Part shown: in pieces, positions 1 to 8,736 of the stretch
How positions within the stretch are numbered: the first letter of the stretch is position 1
How the letters are laid out: each line of letters opens with the position of its first letter
Origin: Microbacterium sufflavum
Lineage (GTDB): Bacteria; Actinomycetota; Actinomycetes; Actinomycetales; Microbacteriaceae
Assembly (NCBI RefSeq): GCF_023091155.1
Contig: NZ_JAHWXK010000001.1
Coordinates: 992,001-1,056,000, forward strand
Direction: 5' to 3'
Length of the DNA stretch: 64,000 nucleotides
Program-made: the position numbers and the translations under genes
Notes under the pieces: model-generated
The model's input: the letters and a program-made list of their open reading frames with translations, nothing else
Database searches by the model: none
Told to the model about the DNA's origin: nothing

Positions 1-122
1 GTCCACGCGGTCGCGAAACCCTGCGGGATGAGGTAGTTGCGGGCGTACCCGTTCTTGACCTCGACCACGTCACCGGCGCTACCCAGCCCGGCGACCTCGT
101 TCGTGAGAATCAGCTTTGCCAT
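1..122 (-). CDS. rplI: 50S ribosomal protein L9 (N-terminal part, cut by window edge)
   Basis: The first 40 codons of ribosomal protein L9, which bridges the 50S subunit near the L1 stalk. The visible N-terminus begins [14 protein letters not shown] and continues with the family's [19 protein letters not shown] region, which lies in the N-terminal rRNA-binding domain. The start ATG lies 11 bp after the rpsR stop, so it is the last visible gene of the rpsF-ssb-rpsR-rplI operon. The rest of the gene lies outside the window. Confidence 0.95.
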   Translation of the reverse strand, partial: MAKLILTNEVAGLGSAGDVVEVKNGYARNYLIPQGFATAW

Positions 123-133
123 CTCAGTACCCC

Positions 134-388
134 TTACCGGCCGGCGCCAGCGTAGGGCAGGAGCGCCATCTCGCGGGCGTTCTTGATCGCCGTGGCGATC
201 AGACGCTGCTCCTGCACCGACACACCGGTGATGCGACGGGCGCGGATCTTGCCGCGCTCCGAGACGAACTTGCGGAGGGTGGCGACATCCTTGTAATCGA
301 TGACACCGACCCGGATGGACTTCGCGGGGGCGGCGTTCTTCGCGCCCTTCCGCGGCTTGCGGCGGTCGCCGCTCGACTTTCCAGCCAT
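134..388 (-). CDS. rpsR: 30S ribosomal protein S18
   Basis: Encodes an 84-residue S18, the normal family length. S18 forms a heterodimer with S6 on the platform of the 30S subunit. The family core is visible as [19 protein letters not shown] followed by RARRITGVS and the C-terminal [12 protein letters not shown]. There is no CXXC zinc-binding pair, so this is the zinc-independent (C-minus) form. It sits 59 bp downstream of ssb and just before rplI in the classic operon order. Confidence 0.97.
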   Translation of the reverse strand: MAGKSSGDRRKPRKGAKNAAPAKSIRVGVIDYKDVATLRKFVSERGKIRARRITGVSVQEQRLIATAIKNAREMALLPYAGAGR

Positions 389-447
389 TGCTCTTCCTTA
401 GTGATGATGATCGGACGCTGCGCGCTCGCGCGCATCCGGAGAATTGA

Positions 448-948
448 TCAGAACGGGGTGTCGTCGCCGAAGCTGCCCGGAGTGCTCCAGGCGTCGGCGC
501 TGGTCGACGAGCCGGGCGTGGACCACGGCTCCTCCGACACCTGCTGCTGCTGCGGACGGGACTGCCCGCCACCGCCACCGCTCGAGGCCGCACGGGTGAC
601 CTGCGCGGTCGCGTACCGCAGCGAGGGGCCGATCTCGTCGACCTCCAGCTCGATCGCGGTGCGCTGGTTGCCCTCGCGGTCCTGGTAGGAACGCTGACGC
701 AGACGGCCCTGCGCGATCACGCGCATGCCCTTGGTCAGCGAGCCCGCCACGTGCTCCGCGAACTCGCGCCAGACCGACGCGCGGAGGAACAGCGCTTCGC
801 CGTCCTTCCACTCGTTCGCGGCACGGTCGAAGTTGCGCGGCGTCGATGCGATGGTGAAGTTCGCCACCGGCAGCCCGTTCTGCGTGTACCGCAGCTCGGG
901 GTCGGCCGTGAGGTTTCCCACCACGGTGATGACGGTTTCGCCGGCCAT
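448..948 (-). CDS. ssb: Single-stranded DNA-binding protein
   Basis: A 166-residue SSB that coats single-stranded DNA in replication, recombination and repair. The OB fold covers roughly residues 1-110 ([16 protein letters not shown], then [18 protein letters not shown] and the [16 protein letters not shown] strand). A glycine/glutamine-rich linker follows. The protein ends in DDTPF, an acidic tip of the type that recruits partner proteins (DDDIPF in E. coli). It is only 5 bp downstream of rpsF, so the two are co-transcribed. Actinobacteria often have a second SSB; this is the essential, operon-encoded copy. Confidence 0.96.
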   Translation of the reverse strand: MAGETVITVVGNLTADPELRYTQNGLPVANFTIASTPRNFDRAANEWKDGEALFLRASVWREFAEHVAGSLTKGMRVIAQGRLRQRSYQDREGNQRTAIELEVDEIGPSLRYATAQVTRAASSGGGGGQSRPQQQQVSEEPWSTPGSSTSADAWSTPGSFGDDTPF

Positions 949-953
949 GAGAC

Positions 954-1322
<369 letters not shown>

Positions 1323-1348
1323 TTACCCACCTCCTTCGGACTAGAACG

Positions 1349-1371
1349 GCTCTCGGGACTTTCCCGGGAGC
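1349..1371 (-). promoter_or_regulatory. Leader hairpin upstream of rpsF
   Basis: Read on the bottom strand this is a stem of GCTC/GAGC plus CGGGA/TCCCG around an AAG loop, with one internal mismatch. It lies between the probable promoter and the rpsF Shine-Dalgarno sequence. S6:S18 complexes autoregulate rpsF operons through leader RNA in several phyla, but the exact bound motif was not verified here. Confidence 0.4.
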
Positions 1372-1437
1372 AGGAGGGTGTGTGCACGTGCCCGCCCGTG
1401 GAACCCGAGTGGGTGCCGGAAGGCAGACAACCTCGAC

Positions 1438-1443
1438 AGTCTA
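1438..1443 (-). promoter_or_regulatory. Possible -10 element for the rpsF operon
   Basis: TAGACT on the bottom strand fits TANNNT and would give a leader of about 110 nt before rpsF. No good -35 hexamer is visible 16-18 bp upstream (AGGCGG is the nearest), so this is weak. Confidence 0.3.
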
Positions 1444-1503
1444 GCGGACATTCCTCCGAGCCGCCTCCCACCGATCGGCCCGCGGCTTGGCATGCTGGAG
1501 GGC

Positions 1504-1528
1504 GTGCCCGATGACCGTCATCGGGCAC
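1504..1528. promoter_or_regulatory. 25-bp perfect palindrome upstream of lipoprotein gene
   Basis: Twelve-base arms GTGCCCGATGAC and GTCATCGGGCAC flank a single central C. The element ends 19 bp before the ATG at 1548 and immediately precedes the Shine-Dalgarno sequence. It could be a repressor operator or an RNA hairpin near the ribosome-binding site. Confidence 0.55.
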
Positions 1529-1547
1529 ATGACTGGAGGGGGGCGCC

Positions 1548-2252
1548 ATGCGCGTCAACAAGTGGGGGGTCGGCGTCGTTCTCGCCGCCGCCGTCATGCT
1601 CACCGGATGCTCGGCGGGCGGATCGGACAAGCCGGCCGACGCGAAGCCGAGCACGGCCGCATCGCAGGAGGCCGACGCACCGGCCACGGACTGCCCCGAG
1701 CTGGCCGAGGGCGCGACCGTCGACGGCACGGCGCTCGGCACGTGCATCGCCGACGCGATGGCCGACTCCGCGGGCTACGCCGCCAAGACGAGCGTGATGG
1801 GCATGGAGAGCACGGCCCGGGTGAACCCCTCCGAGAAGGCCCTCGAGTCGATCTCGCCGATGGGCTCGATCGTCGCGATCGGCGACGACGTGTGGGTCAA
1901 GTCGCCGTCGAGCGACTGGCAGCCGGCCGACCCGGACTCCAGCGACCCGATCATCGCGGGCCTCAGCACGAGCGCGGCCGACGTCGCCGCCATGGACCCC
2001 GCCGCCGCGGCCGAGGCCCTCGCGGGCGACTTCACCGTGAGCGGCACCGGCGAGCGCCTCGGCCAGAAGGTGTTCCTGATCACCGGTTCGGTCGACCAGC
2101 AGGGCACGACCGTCGACGTGGCGTTCGAGGTCACCGCCGACTACGTCAACCTCGCATCGAAGAGCACCGCGTCCGTCGAGGGCCAGTCGCTGGAGATCGC
2201 GATGGAGATCACCGAGTGGGACGTGAAGCAGAACATCGTCGCCCCGGTGTGA
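1548..2252 (+). CDS. Putative lipoprotein, LppX/LprG-like
   Basis: A 234-residue protein with a type II signal peptide: a basic start (MRVNKWG), a hydrophobic stretch and the lipobox LTGC with the modified cysteine at about residue 21. A low-complexity Ala/Asp/Ser linker follows, then a domain rich in beta strands with a conserved Cys pair (TDCPEL and GTCIAD). Alternating strands and late phrases such as YVNLASKSTASVEGQ resemble the LppX/LprA/F/G fold of actinobacterial lipid-binding lipoproteins, but the match is impressionistic. GGAGGGGGG lies just before the ATG. It is a lone gene ending in a strong bidirectional terminator. Confidence 0.7.
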   Translation: MRVNKWGVGVVLAAAVMLTGCSAGGSDKPADAKPSTAASQEADAPATDCPELAEGATVDGTALGTCIADAMADSAGYAAKTSVMGMESTARVNPSEKALESISPMGSIVAIGDDVWVKSPSSDWQPADPDSSDPIIAGLSTSAADVAAMDPAAAAEALAGDFTVSGTGERLGQKVFLITGSVDQQGTTVDVAFEVTADYVNLASKSTASVEGQSLEIAMEITEWDVKQNIVAPV

Positions 2253-2265
2253 TCCGGGGATGACA

Positions 2266-2297
2266 CGAAGGGCCGGGGCATATGCCCCGGCCCTTCG
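2266..2297. terminator. Bidirectional terminator (32-bp perfect palindrome)
   Basis: A perfect palindrome with GAAGGGCCGGGGC and its complement around GCATATGC. It sits between two convergent genes (lipoprotein on +, peptide ABC operon on -), the expected place for a shared terminator. No long T-run follows, as is usual in high-GC genomes. Confidence 0.75.
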
Positions 2298-2312
2298 CCG
2301 TCCGGCCCCGCG

Positions 2313-3152
2313 TCAGTAGGCGACGGGCGGGACCTCGGCCCACACGCCGCGGTCGTCCGTGGAGGGGGCGTCGGGGATGCGGCCGGCGCCGTCCGGCTCG
2401 GGGATGGCCGCGAGCAGGGCCTGCGTGTAGGGGTGCTGCGGCGCGGACCACAGCTGCTCCGTGGGGCCCGACTCGAGCACCCGTCCCGCGAACATGACCA
2501 GGGTGCGATCGGCGATGCGGCGCACCACGGCGAGGTCGTGCGAGATGAAGAGCATGCCGGCGCCGGACTCGGCCACCAGGTCGCGCATCAGTCCGGCCAC
2601 GCTCGTCTGCGTCGACGCGTCGAGCGCCGAGATGGGCTCGTCCGCCACGAGCAGCGAGGGCCGCGCGGCCAGGGCCCTGGCGATCGCGATGCGCTGCTTC
2701 TGCCCGCCCGAGAACTGGTGCGGGAAGCGGGTGCGGACGTTCGCGGGCAGCCCGACGCGTTCGAGCCACTCCTCCACGGTGGATCCGGCGGCACCGCGCG
2801 CTCGGGCGGTGGCGATGCCGTCGGAGATCTGGTCGCCGATGCGTCGGCGAGGGTTCAGCGAGGTCGACGGGTCCTGGAACACCATCTGGATCCCGGTCAG
2901 GGCGGTCGACCGGCGGCGGATGCCGAGCGGCGCGACCGGGGCACCGCGGAACTCGACCGTGCCGGCGGCGGTCTTCTCGATGCCGACGACGGCGCGGGCG
3001 AGGCTCGACTTGCCGCTGCCCGACTCGCCGACCAGCGCGACGGTCTCCCCCGCGGCGACGCGGACCGACACCCCGTTCACGGCGATCACCGGCGGATTGC
3101 CCGGGTAGCGCACGACCACGTCGCGCGCGTCGAGGACGCTGACCTCACTCAT
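2313..3152 (-). CDS. Dipeptide/oligopeptide ABC transporter ATP-binding protein (DppF-type)
   Basis: A 279-residue ATPase that drives peptide import together with the preceding four genes. Walker A GESGSGKSS is at about 42-50, the Q-loop at VFQDP (about 93), the signature FSGGQKQR at about 147-154, Walker B LLVADE at about 167-172 and the H-loop histidine at about 205. The C-terminal part (ESGPTEQLWSAPQHPYTQALL) is the oligopeptide-transporter tail. ATG 3152 is chosen because GAGGAGG lies 6 nt upstream; ATG 3158 would overlap that site. It overlaps the upstream ATPase gene by 8 bp and is the last gene of the operon. Confidence 0.9.
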   Translation of the reverse strand: MSEVSVLDARDVVVRYPGNPPVIAVNGVSVRVAAGETVALVGESGSGKSSLARAVVGIEKTAAGTVEFRGAPVAPLGIRRRSTALTGIQMVFQDPSTSLNPRRRIGDQISDGIATARARGAAGSTVEEWLERVGLPANVRTRFPHQFSGGQKQRIAIARALAARPSLLVADEPISALDASTQTSVAGLMRDLVAESGAGMLFISHDLAVVRRIADRTLVMFAGRVLESGPTEQLWSAPQHPYTQALLAAIPEPDGAGRIPDAPSTDDRGVWAEVPPVAY

Positions 3153-3987
3153 GCGCATCCTCCTCGATCGGGTCGACCGCATCGACCTGGTCCGTCGCGT
3201 CGACCGCGGGCGCCTCGATGCGCGAGCCGGGGAGGGCGGCGAGCAGCATCCGCGTGTACTCGTGCTGCGGGTGCAGGAACAGGGTCTCGCGGTCGGCGAG
3301 CTCCACGATGCGGCCGTCCTTCATGACCGCGACGGTGTCGGCGATCGCGCTCATCACGCCGAGGTCGTGCGTCACGAGCAGCACGGCGAGGTTCCGTTCG
3401 ATGGCGAGGTCGCGCAGCAGCTGCAGGATGCCGGCCTGCACCGTGACGTCGAGCGCCGTGGTGGGCTCGTCCGCCAGCAGCACCTCGGGGTCGCACGCCA
3501 GGGCGCACGCGATCGCGATGCGCTGCCGCTGCCCGCCCGAGAACTGGTGCGGGTAGCGCTTCAGCGCCTCCGCCGGGTTCGGCACCTGCACGGTCTGCAG
3601 CAGCTCCACCGCCCGCTCGCGCGCCGCGGCGCCCGTGAGGCCGAGGTGCACGCGCATGTGGTCGGTGAGCTGGCGGCCGACCGGGAGCTGCGGGTGCAGC
3701 GACGCCGACGGGTCCTGGAACACCATCGCGATGCGCTTCCCGCGGATGCGGTTGAGGCCGCGGCGCTTCAGGCCGAGCAGCTCCTCCCCCGCGAGGGTGA
3801 TCGAGCCGCCCGTGCGGGCCTGCCGCGGCAGCAGCCCGAGCACCGCGAGCGAGGTGAGGGTCTTGCCGGAGCCCGACTCGCCCGCGAGGCCGTGGATGCG
3901 CCCGGCCTCGAGCTCGAGCGACACGCCCTTCACGAGCGGACGGCCGATGTCGACCGTGAGATCGCGGATGCTCAGCGCGGCGGTCAT
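3145..3987 (-). CDS. Dipeptide/oligopeptide ABC transporter ATP-binding protein (DppD-type)
   Basis: A 280-residue ATPase, partner of the next gene in a heterodimeric peptide importer. Walker A GESGSGKT is at about 36-43, the signature SGGQRQR at about 151-157, Walker B LLADEP at about 171-176 and the switch histidine at about 208 (VTHDL). The tail FLHPQHEYTRMLLAALPG is typical of DppD/OppD. Start ATG 3987 overlaps the permease stop by 4 bp (ATGA), indicating translational coupling. The nucleotide-binding motifs are intact. Confidence 0.9.
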   Translation of the reverse strand: MTAALSIRDLTVDIGRPLVKGVSLELEAGRIHGLAGESGSGKTLTSLAVLGLLPRQARTGGSITLAGEELLGLKRRGLNRIRGKRIAMVFQDPSASLHPQLPVGRQLTDHMRVHLGLTGAAARERAVELLQTVQVPNPAEALKRYPHQFSGGQRQRIAIACALACDPEVLLADEPTTALDVTVQAGILQLLRDLAIERNLAVLLVTHDLGVMSAIADTVAVMKDGRIVELADRETLFLHPQHEYTRMLLAALPGSRIEAPAVDATDQVDAVDPIEEDAHE

Positions 3988-4895
3988 GCGGGCACCCCCG
4001 TCGCGGAGGCCTGGTGGTCGGCCTCCTTCTCGTGCGTGACCTCGGCGGTCGGGTCGAGCACGTCGCGCATCGCATCGCCGAGGAAGTTGAACGCCAGCAC
4101 GACCGTGAGGATCGCGAGACCGGGGAACACCCCGAGCCACCAGGCGTCGAAGTTCTGCATGGCCCCCGAGATCATCGACCCCCACTCGGCGGTGGGCGGC
4201 TGCGCGCCGAGGCCGAGGAAGGAGAGGCCGGAGAGCAGCAGGATCGCGGCGCCGATGTCGAGCGTGGCGAGCACGAGCACGGGCCCGGCGATGTTGGGGA
4301 GGATGTCGACGAACAGCGTCCGCAGCGGCGAGTGGCCGAGCAGGCGTCCGGCGATCACGTAGTTCTGTCCGCGCAGGCCGAGCACGATGCTGCGGGTGAC
4401 GCGGGCGTACTGCGGCCACGACACCACGATCGCCGCGATCACCGCGTTGAACAGCGACGGGCCGAGCGACGCGGCGACCACCATCGCGAGGATCACGGTC
4501 GGGAACGCCATGAAGAGATCGGTGATGCGCATCAGCGTCTCATCGACCGCGCGGCCGAAGTAGCCCGCGACGGCGCCGATCAGCGTGCCGATGATCATCG
4601 CCGCGATCACGAGCATGAGCGCGAGCGGCAGGCTCACCGTCGCTCCGGTCATCAGTCGCGAGAAGATGTCGCGGCCGTTGCCGTCGGTGCCGAGGATCGT
4701 GTCGATGCCCGGCTCCTGCAGTCGCGGCAGCACCTGCGCGTTCGGCGGGTACGGCACCCACCACTGCGCCGTGAAGGCGATGACGATCCAGGCCGCCGCG
4801 ATCACGGTGCCGATGATGCCGAGCGGGGTGCGCCAGGCGCGGGGCCAGCGGAAGCGGAAGCGCCAGGGGCCGGCGGCGGCGTCGATGCGGCTCAT
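3984..4895 (-). CDS. Dipeptide/oligopeptide ABC transporter permease (DppC-type)
   Basis: A 303-residue inner-membrane subunit. A hydrophobic N-terminal helix (TPLGIIGTVIAAAWIVIAFTAQ) is followed by the periplasmic GTDGNGRDIFSRLMTGATVSL segment characteristic of DppC/OppC and about five more membrane helices. The coupling loop contains RLLGHSPLRTLFVDILPNI, which docks onto the ATPases. Start 4895 overlaps the DppB stop by 4 bp. Confidence 0.9.
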   Translation of the reverse strand: MSRIDAAAGPWRFRFRWPRAWRTPLGIIGTVIAAAWIVIAFTAQWWVPYPPNAQVLPRLQEPGIDTILGTDGNGRDIFSRLMTGATVSLPLALMLVIAAMIIGTLIGAVAGYFGRAVDETLMRITDLFMAFPTVILAMVVAASLGPSLFNAVIAAIVVSWPQYARVTRSIVLGLRGQNYVIAGRLLGHSPLRTLFVDILPNIAGPVLVLATLDIGAAILLLSGLSFLGLGAQPPTAEWGSMISGAMQNFDAWWLGVFPGLAILTVVLAFNFLGDAMRDVLDPTAEVTHEKEADHQASATGVPA

Positions 4896-5953
4896 GCGAT
4901 CCTCACTCTCGGGTCGAGCACGCCGTAGAGCAGGTCGACGATGAAGTTGATGAGGAGGTAGATGACGCCGACGACCAGGCCGACGCCCATGATTCCGGGC
5001 AGGTCGAGGTTCGCGGCGGAGTTGTAGGCGTACGTGCCCAGGCCCGGCCACGCGAACACCGACTCCACGAGCACGGTGCCCGACAGCAGGGCCCCGAATG
5101 CGACGCCCACCACGGTGAGGATCGGCAGCGAGGCTCCACGGAGCACGTAGTCGAGGATGACGCGCATGGCCGGGAGGCCCTTGGCGCGGGCGGCCCGCAC
5201 GTAGTCGCTGCCCAGCACCTCCAGCACCGACGTGCGGATGAACCGGGTGAGCAGGCCGATGGTCACGAGCGAGAGCACCATGACGGGAAGAGCGAGGTGG
5301 GCGAGCGCATCGAAGAAGCCGACGCCGTCGCCGTTGAGCAGGTAGTCGACCGTGTAGAGCCCGGTCACGCGCGGCGGCGGGGTGATCGACGGCGAGATGC
5401 GCCCCGAGCCCGGCGCGATGCGCAGCTCCAGGAAGAAGACGTAGAAGCTGACCAGCGCGAGCCAGAAGGTGGGGACGCTGAGGCCGACGAGGGTGACCAC
5501 GCGGATGACCTGGTCGGTGACGAGGCCCCGGCGGTAGGCGGCGAGCGTGCCGAGCACGATGCTGACCGCGAGGCTGACGATGATCGCCCCGATCGCGATC
5601 TCGATCGTCGCGGGCACCGCGGTGGCGAGGTCGCTGGTGACCGGGCGTCCGGTCACCAGCGACGTGCCGAGGTCCCCGCGGAGCAGGTTCCCCATATAGA
5701 TGAAGTACTGCACGAACAGTGGCTGGTCGAGTCCGTTCGCCTTGATGAACGCCTCGCGAGTCGCCGGGTTCTGCGACGCGCCCTCACCGAGGGCGGCCGA
5801 GACCGGGTCTCCCGGCACCAGGTTGGTGAGCGCGAACGTGACGATCGTCACGCCCACCAACAGGAGCAGGGAGGTCCCGGCCCGCCGCAGCAGGTATCCG
5901 ACGAGAGGCGAACGGCGCCGCTGCGCCTGCCTCTGCACGGCCACTGTCGTCAT
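4892..5953 (-). CDS. Dipeptide/oligopeptide ABC transporter permease (DppB-type)
   Basis: A 353-residue membrane subunit with the DppB layout: YLLRRAGTSLLLLVGVTIVTF at the N-terminus, the extracellular GDPVSAALG segment, DLGTSLVTGRPVTSDL, and the coupling loop VRAARAKGLPAMRVILDYVLRGAS. Six membrane helices are visible. It begins 11 bp downstream of the substrate-binding protein. Within the extracytoplasmic part it has a longer loop (around ELRIAPGSGRISPSITPPPR) than many homologues. Confidence 0.9.
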   Translation of the reverse strand: MTTVAVQRQAQRRRSPLVGYLLRRAGTSLLLLVGVTIVTFALTNLVPGDPVSAALGEGASQNPATREAFIKANGLDQPLFVQYFIYMGNLLRGDLGTSLVTGRPVTSDLATAVPATIEIAIGAIIVSLAVSIVLGTLAAYRRGLVTDQVIRVVTLVGLSVPTFWLALVSFYVFFLELRIAPGSGRISPSITPPPRVTGLYTVDYLLNGDGVGFFDALAHLALPVMVLSLVTIGLLTRFIRTSVLEVLGSDYVRAARAKGLPAMRVILDYVLRGASLPILTVVGVAFGALLSGTVLVESVFAWPGLGTYAYNSAANLDLPGIMGVGLVVGVIYLLINFIVDLLYGVLDPRVRIA

Positions 5954-5964
5954 GGAAGGTCCGT

Positions 5965-7551
5965 TCAGCCGGCCGGGGCGATCTCGGCGATGTCCATCTC
6001 CCACACGGAGTTGTACACGGCACCGGTCACGTCGCTCGCGGAGGAGATGTTGCGGCCGGGGACGATGAGCGGCACGAACGGACCCTGCTCCTGCATCGCC
6101 TCGGCGAACTCGGTGAACGCGGCCTCGCGCTGCGCGGGGTCGGTGGCGCTCGCGGCACCCGCCGCGATGCCCGCGATCTCCGGGTTGGCCTCGGCCGCCC
6201 AGCCGGCGCGCAGGCCGACCTTCAGACCGGGAGCGAAGGGGAGGAAGTTCGCCGAGTCGGCGTAGTCCGGACCCCAGAACCACAGGCCGAAGCCCTCGGT
6301 GCCGTTGACGTACGCGTCGAGCTCGGTCGCGAACGGGGCCGGGGCGAGCTCGACCGTGATGCCGGCGTCTTCGAGCTGCGCCTGCACGCGCTCCGCGAGC
6401 GGGGTGAACTCCACGCCGCCGACCGGGTAGTCGTTCGGGAACTGCAGCTTCAGCGTCTGTCCGGTGTAGCCGGCCTCGGCGAGCGCGGCCTTCGCCTTGT
6501 CAAGGTCCTGCTCCACGCCGCCGTCGAGTGCACCCTCGAATCCGGGCGGGATCACGCCCGTCGCCTGCACGGCGCCCGCACCGGCGAGCTCGAGCAGCGC
6601 GTCGTAGTCGAGCGCGTAGCGGATCGCCTCGGCGATCTTCACGTTGGCCAGCTCGCCGGCCACGGCGGGCGACTGGTTCAGCAGCAGGAAGATGGTCTGG
6701 CCCGACGGGACCGAGTCGACCGTGATGTCGTCGCCGAGGCCCGCGACCTGGTCGCCGTTGAGGTCCATCGCGACCATCGAGTCGCCGCCCTTGAGGTTGG
6801 CGAGCTGCGTGGCGCTCTCCGACACGTTGCGCACGACCACGCGGCTGTAGGCCGACTTCTCGTCGCCGTTGTACTCGTCGTTGCTCTTCAGGACCACCTG
6901 CGAGCTGAGGTCGAGCGTGTCGAGCACGAACGGCCCGGAGCCCGCGGACTCGCCGTCGAGGAACTCCTGCGCCGAGTCGGTGCCGTCGATCGCGCCGCCG
7001 TTCTCGATCACCACGTCGGAGTTCACGATGCCGAGGGCCGGGTTCGCGAGGATGGCCGGGAGCTGCAGCAGCGGGGTCTCGGACGTGAACCGGATGGTCT
7101 TGTCGTCGACCTCGGTGATGGTGAGGCCGCCGAGCAGGAAGTTGGGCTTGGCGTCTTCCATGCCCTGGATGCGCTGCAGCGAGAACACGACGTCCTTCGC
7201 CTCGACGGGCGAGCCGTCGGAGAACACGCGGTCGCCCTCGAGGGTGAAGGTGAACTCGGTCGCGGCGTCGTTCTGCTCCCACGAGGCGAGACCGGGGACC
7301 GGCGTGGAGACGTCGGAGCCCTCGAAGTCGACGAGGGTCTCGTACAGGGCCTTCGCGATCATGTTGCCGGTCGGGTCGTAGGTGTGACCAGGGTCGGCGG
7401 TCTCGATCGAGAACGCGGTGTCGATGACGAGCGAGTCGGAGCCCTGGGACGCGTCGGAGTTGTTCGCCGAGTTCCCTCCCGAGCAACCCGCGAGCGCCAG
7501 GAGCGCGACGGCTCCGAGCGCGATGACCGGCGTGAAACGGCGTGACGACAT
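5965..7551 (-). CDS. Peptide ABC transporter substrate-binding lipoprotein (SBP family 5)
   Basis: A 528-residue lipoprotein that captures peptides or similar solutes at the cell surface. The signal MSSRRFTPVIALGAVALLALAGC places the lipidated Cys at residue 23. Family 5 features include SDGSPVEAKDVVFSLQRI and the late lobe phrase AEAGYTGQTLKLQFPND. ATG 7551 is preferred over an upstream in-frame start because GGAGG lies 5 nt before it and the signal peptide begins there. It is the first gene of the five-gene importer operon, which faces away from an Lrp-type regulator, its likely controller. Confidence 0.9.
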   Translation of the reverse strand: MSSRRFTPVIALGAVALLALAGCSGGNSANNSDASQGSDSLVIDTAFSIETADPGHTYDPTGNMIAKALYETLVDFEGSDVSTPVPGLASWEQNDAATEFTFTLEGDRVFSDGSPVEAKDVVFSLQRIQGMEDAKPNFLLGGLTITEVDDKTIRFTSETPLLQLPAILANPALGIVNSDVVIENGGAIDGTDSAQEFLDGESAGSGPFVLDTLDLSSQVVLKSNDEYNGDEKSAYSRVVVRNVSESATQLANLKGGDSMVAMDLNGDQVAGLGDDITVDSVPSGQTIFLLLNQSPAVAGELANVKIAEAIRYALDYDALLELAGAGAVQATGVIPPGFEGALDGGVEQDLDKAKAALAEAGYTGQTLKLQFPNDYPVGGVEFTPLAERVQAQLEDAGITVELAPAPFATELDAYVNGTEGFGLWFWGPDYADSANFLPFAPGLKVGLRAGWAAEANPEIAGIAAGAASATDPAQREAAFTEFAEAMQEQGPFVPLIVPGRNISSASDVTGAVYNSVWEMDIAEIAPAG

Positions 7552-7621
7552 GAGGGCCTCCAAGGGCGAGGAGTACATTCGGGTTCCGGTGATGTCCGAT
7601 GTGGACGACCGGTGATCAGAT

Positions 7622-7636
7622 TCGCATCATATGCGA
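7622..7636. promoter_or_regulatory. Candidate Lrp operator between divergent genes
   Basis: Perfect inverted repeat TCGCAT-CAT-ATGCGA in the 152-bp gap between the peptide importer and the Lrp-type gene. The short AT-richer palindrome fits the 15-bp sites typical of AsnC/Lrp proteins. A TGTCCAGCAAG phrase also occurs twice nearby (about 7640 and 7705). Confidence 0.5.
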
Positions 7637-7703
7637 CGATGTGTCCAGCAAGTGCGGGTCACATCGGCACGCTTTGTCCAGAACCTCGGATGTCAGGAGC
7701 AAT

Positions 7704-8291
7704 ATGTCCAGCAAGGATGCGGATCCGTCGAAGCTTTCTGGACGAAGTGCCGCCCCACTGGATGAGACGGCGTACAGAATCCTCGATGTGCTGCGTGATA
7801 ACGGTCGCGTCTCGATCGCCGCACTGGCCGAGAAGGTCGGCATCTCCCGCGCCAGCGCCTACACCCGGGTCGAGTCCCTGGTGCACGACGGCGTCATCAC
7901 CGGCTTCAGCGCCCGCGTCGATCACGCCAAGGCCGGACTGTCGATCGGCGCGCTCGTGTTCGTCACGGTCATGCCGCAGGCCTGGGCCTCGTTCCGGGAG
8001 CGCATCATCGAGATGCCCGACGTGGAGTGGTGCGCCATCACCACGGGCGAGCACGACGCGATGCTGCTGATCCGCGCGGTCGACGTCAGCGGGGTGCACG
8101 AGTTCTCCACCGGGGTGATCGCGCAGCTGCCCGAGGTGCGCACCGTGGTCAGCGTCGTGGTGCTCGACGAGGTGGTCCGCCGCCCCTACCTGCTGCCCGC
8201 CGACCTCCCGGAGCGCGACACCGAGGTGCCGCTCGGCATGACCCGCTGGACACCCGCCTCCCCCGGCCGCGACACCCTCCCGCCCCGCTGA
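7704..8291 (+). CDS. Lrp/AsnC family transcriptional regulator
   Basis: A 195-residue regulator. A helix-turn-helix lies at about residues 22-70 (ETAYRILDVLRDNGRVSIAALAEKVGISRASAYTRVESL). It is followed by a ligand-sensing alpha/beta (RAM-like) domain including WCAITTGEHDAMLLIRA. ATG 7704 is chosen because AGGAG lies 4-5 nt upstream and the family homology begins shortly after; upstream in-frame codons give an unlikely extension. It is divergent from the peptide importer and probably regulates it and itself. Its stop lies 8 bp from the convergent gene at 8299-8658. Confidence 0.85.
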   Translation: MSSKDADPSKLSGRSAAPLDETAYRILDVLRDNGRVSIAALAEKVGISRASAYTRVESLVHDGVITGFSARVDHAKAGLSIGALVFVTVMPQAWASFRERIIEMPDVEWCAITTGEHDAMLLIRAVDVSGVHEFSTGVIAQLPEVRTVVSVVVLDEVVRRPYLLPADLPERDTEVPLGMTRWTPASPGRDTLPPR

Positions 8292-8298
8292 CCGGGGG

Positions 8299-8658
8299 TC
8301 AGGCGGCGGGGATCTCCTCGACCACGCTCAGCTGCGGCAGGCCGTGCATCTCGTAGTGCTCGACGAGGCGGATGCGGCCGTCGTCGGTGAGCTCGAGCTC
8401 GCTCTCGCCGTCGCCGGTGACGACGGTGCCGTCGGTCTTGAGGACGTGCACGAACGACACCCAGATGGTGTCGGCCGTGCGGGTTCCGATGAACTTGCCG
8501 AACGTGACCGTGTCGCCCTCGTACCCGCCCCAGATGGCGCCGTCGCGCTCGAAGTACTCGAAGATGCTGGGGGCGTCGGGGTCGACGGCGGAGGTGGTGG
8601 ACGACACCATGCGGAAGCGTCGGCCGTCGAGGGAGGGAAGGGTCGCAGTCGCAGTCAC
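8299..8658 (-). CDS. Conserved small protein, N-acetylglutamate-synthase-like family
   Basis: A 119-residue protein starting at GTG 8658 (VTATATLPSLDGRRFRMVSS). The body (FEYFERDGAIWGGYEGDTVTFGKFIGTRTADTIWVSFVHV, then SELELTDDGRIRLVEHYE) matches a widespread small beta-rich family often labelled 'n-acetylglutamate synthase' in databases without biochemical proof. It has no GNAT motif, so that label should not be taken as function. It faces away from the gene at 8737, and its end nearly touches the Lrp gene. Confidence 0.7.
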   Translation of the reverse strand: MTATATLPSLDGRRFRMVSSTTSAVDPDAPSIFEYFERDGAIWGGYEGDTVTFGKFIGTRTADTIWVSFVHVLKTDGTVVTGDGESELELTDDGRIRLVEHYEMHGLPQLSVVEEIPAA

Positions 8659-8736
8659 CCCTCGATTATGGAGGATGCCGCAGACGCCGCCGCGCGGGAG
8701 GCCGGGCGCCCGGGCCCGGCCGGTACCGTGGGTCGC

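Noticed and set aside
7599..7703. N-terminal extension of the Lrp gene by 35 codons
   Set aside because: The extension lacks a ribosome-binding site and homology, and it covers the candidate operator; ATG 7704 has a good Shine-Dalgarno sequence.
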